From contig JAOPWI010000031.1 in NCBI GenBank assembly GCA_025965755.1, positions 1 through 8,486 of the forward strand: a DNA stretch of 8,486 nucleotides, read 5' to 3'. The notes beneath the pieces were generated by a model. That model was given only the letters and a program-made list of their open reading frames with translations, was not told the DNA's origin and searched no databases. Positions 7,513-8,486 of the stretch are shown in pieces. Position numbers and translations under genes: made by a program. This stretch comes from Frankiales bacterium. GTDB lineage: Bacteria; Actinomycetota; Actinomycetes; Mycobacteriales; SCTD01. The number at the start of each line of letters is the position of its first letter. Positions within the stretch are counted from its first letter, which is position 1.

Positions 7513-7847
7513 GGCTGGTGACGGCGGTGATCAAGCCGTTCAAGCTGGACGACGTGAAGACCGCGCTCGAGGTGTTCGGGGTGCAGGGCATGACGGTCAG
7601 CGAGGTGCAGGGCTTCGGCCGCCAGCGTGGCCACACCGAGGTCTACCGCGGTGCGGAGTACACCGTGTCGTTCGTGCCCAAGGTGCGGGTCGAGGTGCTC
7701 GTGGACGACGCCGACGCCGGCGACATCATCGACGTCATCGCCAAGGCGGCCCACACGGGCAGCATCGGCGACGGCAAGGTGTGGAGCACGCCGGTCGACG
7801 AGGTCGTCCGGGTCCGCACGGGCGAGAGAGGCGCCGAGGCCCTGTGA
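7509..7847 (+). CDS. glnK: PII nitrogen regulatory protein, first copy
   Basis: PII trimers bind ATP/ADP and 2-oxoglutarate and control Amt and other nitrogen targets. This copy is full length at 112 residues. The T-loop (37-55) has Tyr46 and Tyr51; Tyr51 is the residue adenylylated in characterised actinobacterial PII proteins. Ligand residues Gln39, Lys58, Lys90, Arg101 and Arg103 are present, as is the B-loop TGSIGDGKVW (83-92). The start GTG overlaps the amt stop as GTGA and has no Shine-Dalgarno of its own (the preceding bases are C/T-rich), so translation probably depends on ribosomes finishing amt. The stop likewise overlaps the following mini-ORF. GlnK is the conventional name for an amt-linked PII; glnB is an equivalent label here. 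See the second copy at 7927 for comparison. Confidence 0.96.
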   Translation: MRLVTAVIKPFKLDDVKTALEVFGVQGMTVSEVQGFGRQRGHTEVYRGAEYTVSFVPKVRVEVLVDDADAGDIIDVIAKAAHTGSIGDGKVWSTPVDEVVRVRTGERGAEAL

Positions 7848-7930
7848 GCGCGACCTGGCGGCGGTGCCCCGAGACCACGCAGCGGGCGTCCCGCCGGCTG
7901 CTCGAGCCCGGGCAGGGGGCTGCGCTGTGA
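7844..7930 (+). CDS. 28-codon mini-ORF bridging the two PII genes (hypothetical)
   Basis: This ORF fills the gap between the PII genes. Its GTG overlaps the first PII stop (GTGA, 7844-7847) and its TGA overlaps the second PII start (GTGA, 7927-7930). By hand count 27 of its 28 sense codons end in G or C, against about 72-75 percent in the other two forward frames, and GC falls in the order third > first > second position, as in real coding sequence here. The predicted product is short, basic and Arg-rich (begins MSATWRRCPETTQRAS, ends GAAL) and matches no family I recognise. It could be a translated linker that relays ribosomes between the PII genes, a small peptide, or a relic of a glnD 5' end left by PII duplication. 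Ungapped comparison with the glnD start gives about half identical bases, not enough to decide. Confidence 0.4.
   Translation: MSATWRRCPETTQRASRRLLEPGQGAAL
7914..7918 (+). promoter_or_regulatory. Shine-Dalgarno-like site of the second PII gene
   Basis: AGGGG lies 8 bases before GTG 7927, inside the mini-ORF. It fixes the second PII start at 7927 despite an open in-frame upstream extension. It also means this copy can be initiated independently, unlike the first copy. Confidence 0.45.
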
Positions 7931-8265
7931 GGCTGGTGACCGCGGTGATCAAGCCGTTCAAGCTGGACGACGTGAAGCGGGCGCTCGAGCAGATCGGTGT
8001 CCAGGGCATGACGGTCAGCGAGGTGCAGGGCTTCGGCCGCCAGCGTGGCCACACCGAGGTCTACCGCGGCGCGGAGTACACCGTGTCCTTCGTGCCCAAG
8101 GTGCGGGTCGAGGTCCTGGTCGACGAGGCGGACGCGGCCCGGGTGGTCGACGCGGTGGTCGCTGCGGCCAGCAGCGGCAGCATCGGCGACGGCAAGGTGT
8201 GGACCGTGCCGGTCGACGAGGTGGTCCGGGTCCGCACGGGGGAGCGCGGCGCCGAGGCGCTGTGA
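7927..8265 (+). CDS. glnK: PII nitrogen regulatory protein, second tandem copy
   Basis: A second complete 112-residue PII protein, 96/112 identical to the first by hand alignment. Tyr46, Tyr51, Gln39, Lys58, Lys90, Arg101 and Arg103 are all kept, so it should bind the same ligands and be modifiable. The 16 differences cluster: 18, 22 and 23 in helix 1; eleven between 67 and 83 (helix 2 and the start of the B-loop, including T83S); and 93-94. N-terminal and T-loop sequence is identical in protein and nearly so in DNA. The GTG start matches the conserved PII N-terminus (MRLVTAVIKPF) and has its own Shine-Dalgarno-like site. Its stop overlaps the glnD start as GTGA. Most actinobacterial amt-glnD operons have one PII gene, so a duplication or conversion event is inferred. 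A heterotrimer with the first copy is plausible. Confidence 0.96.
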   Translation: MRLVTAVIKPFKLDDVKRALEQIGVQGMTVSEVQGFGRQRGHTEVYRGAEYTVSFVPKVRVEVLVDEADAARVVDAVVAAASSGSIGDGKVWTVPVDEVVRVRTGERGAEAL

Positions 8266-8486
8266 CCGCCAGCACGCTGCGAGACGGTCGGGCCGGCCTG
8301 CTGGGCCGGCCCGGCCTGCGCGGTCCGGCCCTTCGCGAGGCGCTGACCGCCCTGTACGACACCGGCCTGGCCGAGCTGCTCGGCGACCCGGGGCCGGGCA
8401 CCGCCCTCGTGGCGGTCGGCGGGCTCGGCCGCCGCGAGCCGGCCCCGGGCAGCGACCTGGACCTGGTCCTGGTGCACGACGGCCGG
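8262..8486 (+). CDS. glnD: PII nucleotidyltransferase GlnD, N-terminal fragment (3' end outside window)
   Basis: GlnD is the bifunctional enzyme that modifies PII at Tyr51 under nitrogen limitation (adenylylation in characterised actinobacteria) and removes the group when nitrogen is ample. Only 75 codons are in the window. They contain the nucleotidyltransferase active-site pattern: GGLGRRE (G53, G54) then SDLDL with metal-binding D65 and D67. The reading frame is open to the last base. The GTG start overlaps the TGA of the second PII gene (GTGA, 8262-8265), implying translational coupling. The C-terminal HD and ACT domains expected of the family would lie beyond the edge. The operon position amt-PII-glnD strongly supports the identity. 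Confidence 0.93.
   Translation, partial: MTASTLRDGRAGLLGRPGLRGPALREALTALYDTGLAELLGDPGPGTALVAVGGLGRREPAPGSDLDLVLVHDGR

Larger units (their letters stand above)
7509..8265 (+). repeat. Tandem duplication of the PII gene
   Basis: Two direct repeats of 339 bases (7509-7847 and 7927-8265) are separated by 79 bases. Two blocks are nearly or fully identical in DNA, including synonymous sites: the first 51 bases (one mismatch) and a perfect 68-base block, 7584-7651 against 8002-8069, covering codon 26 to the T-loop. Between and after these blocks similarity drops, so the copies are mosaic rather than evenly diverged. Confidence 0.9.

Noticed and set aside
7627..7926. An in-frame upstream extension of the second PII gene
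   Set aside because: It overlaps the first PII gene in another frame. PII proteins start right at the M-R-L-V strand, and GTG 7927 has a Shine-Dalgarno-like site.
1..8486. tRNA/rRNA genes, CRISPR arrays, insertion sequences or phage genes
   Set aside because: None were seen: no regularly spaced short repeats, no transposase or integrase motifs, and no tRNA-like cloverleaf in the short intergenic gaps.

Overview
This is a high-GC window with near-saturated GC at third codon positions, frequent GTG starts and GTGA stop/start overlaps. It carries the conserved actinobacterial chromosomal neighbourhood smc - ftsY - amt - PII - glnD, so it comes from a chromosome of the Actinomycetota. The genus cannot be told from the sequence alone. 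In related genomes ffh usually follows glnD, just beyond the right edge.

Layout: (1) 1-1910, the 3' half of smc (hinge end, returning coiled coil, C-terminal ATPase half). (2) 1997-3205, ftsY, the SRP receptor GTPase, with an N-terminal membrane segment. (3) 3275-5008, a complete polyhydroxyalkanoate (PHA) synthase-like gene with an intact Cys/Asp/His triad, facing (4) 5027-5926 on the minus strand, an alpha/beta-hydrolase with an intact Ser/Asp/His triad. The stop codons of these two genes are 18 bases apart. They interrupt the familiar ftsY-amt adjacency. (5) 5927-6108, a gene-free 182-base divergent control region with repeated GTCAC-n6-GAAAC-type motifs that fit the GlnR nitrogen-control box. 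(6) 6109-8486, a nitrogen-sensing operon: amt (ammonium channel), a PII gene, a 28-codon mini-ORF, a second PII gene and the start of glnD (PII-modifying nucleotidyltransferase, cut by the window end).

How the genes work together: Amt imports ammonium. PII trimers sense ATP/ADP and 2-oxoglutarate and can plug Amt. GlnD modifies and demodifies the PII T-loop at Tyr51. GlnR would switch the operon on under nitrogen limitation. PHA is commonly stored when nitrogen is short and carbon is in excess, so a PHA synthase and a hydrolase beside this operon make physiological sense, but a functional link is only inferred.

The most unusual part is the nitrogen operon. It has two complete tandem PII genes (96 of 112 residues identical by hand alignment) instead of the usual one. 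Between them sits a small ORF whose start and stop each overlap the neighbouring PII gene by GTGA and whose codons are almost all G/C-ending. All four junctions from amt to glnD therefore have the same GTGA form.
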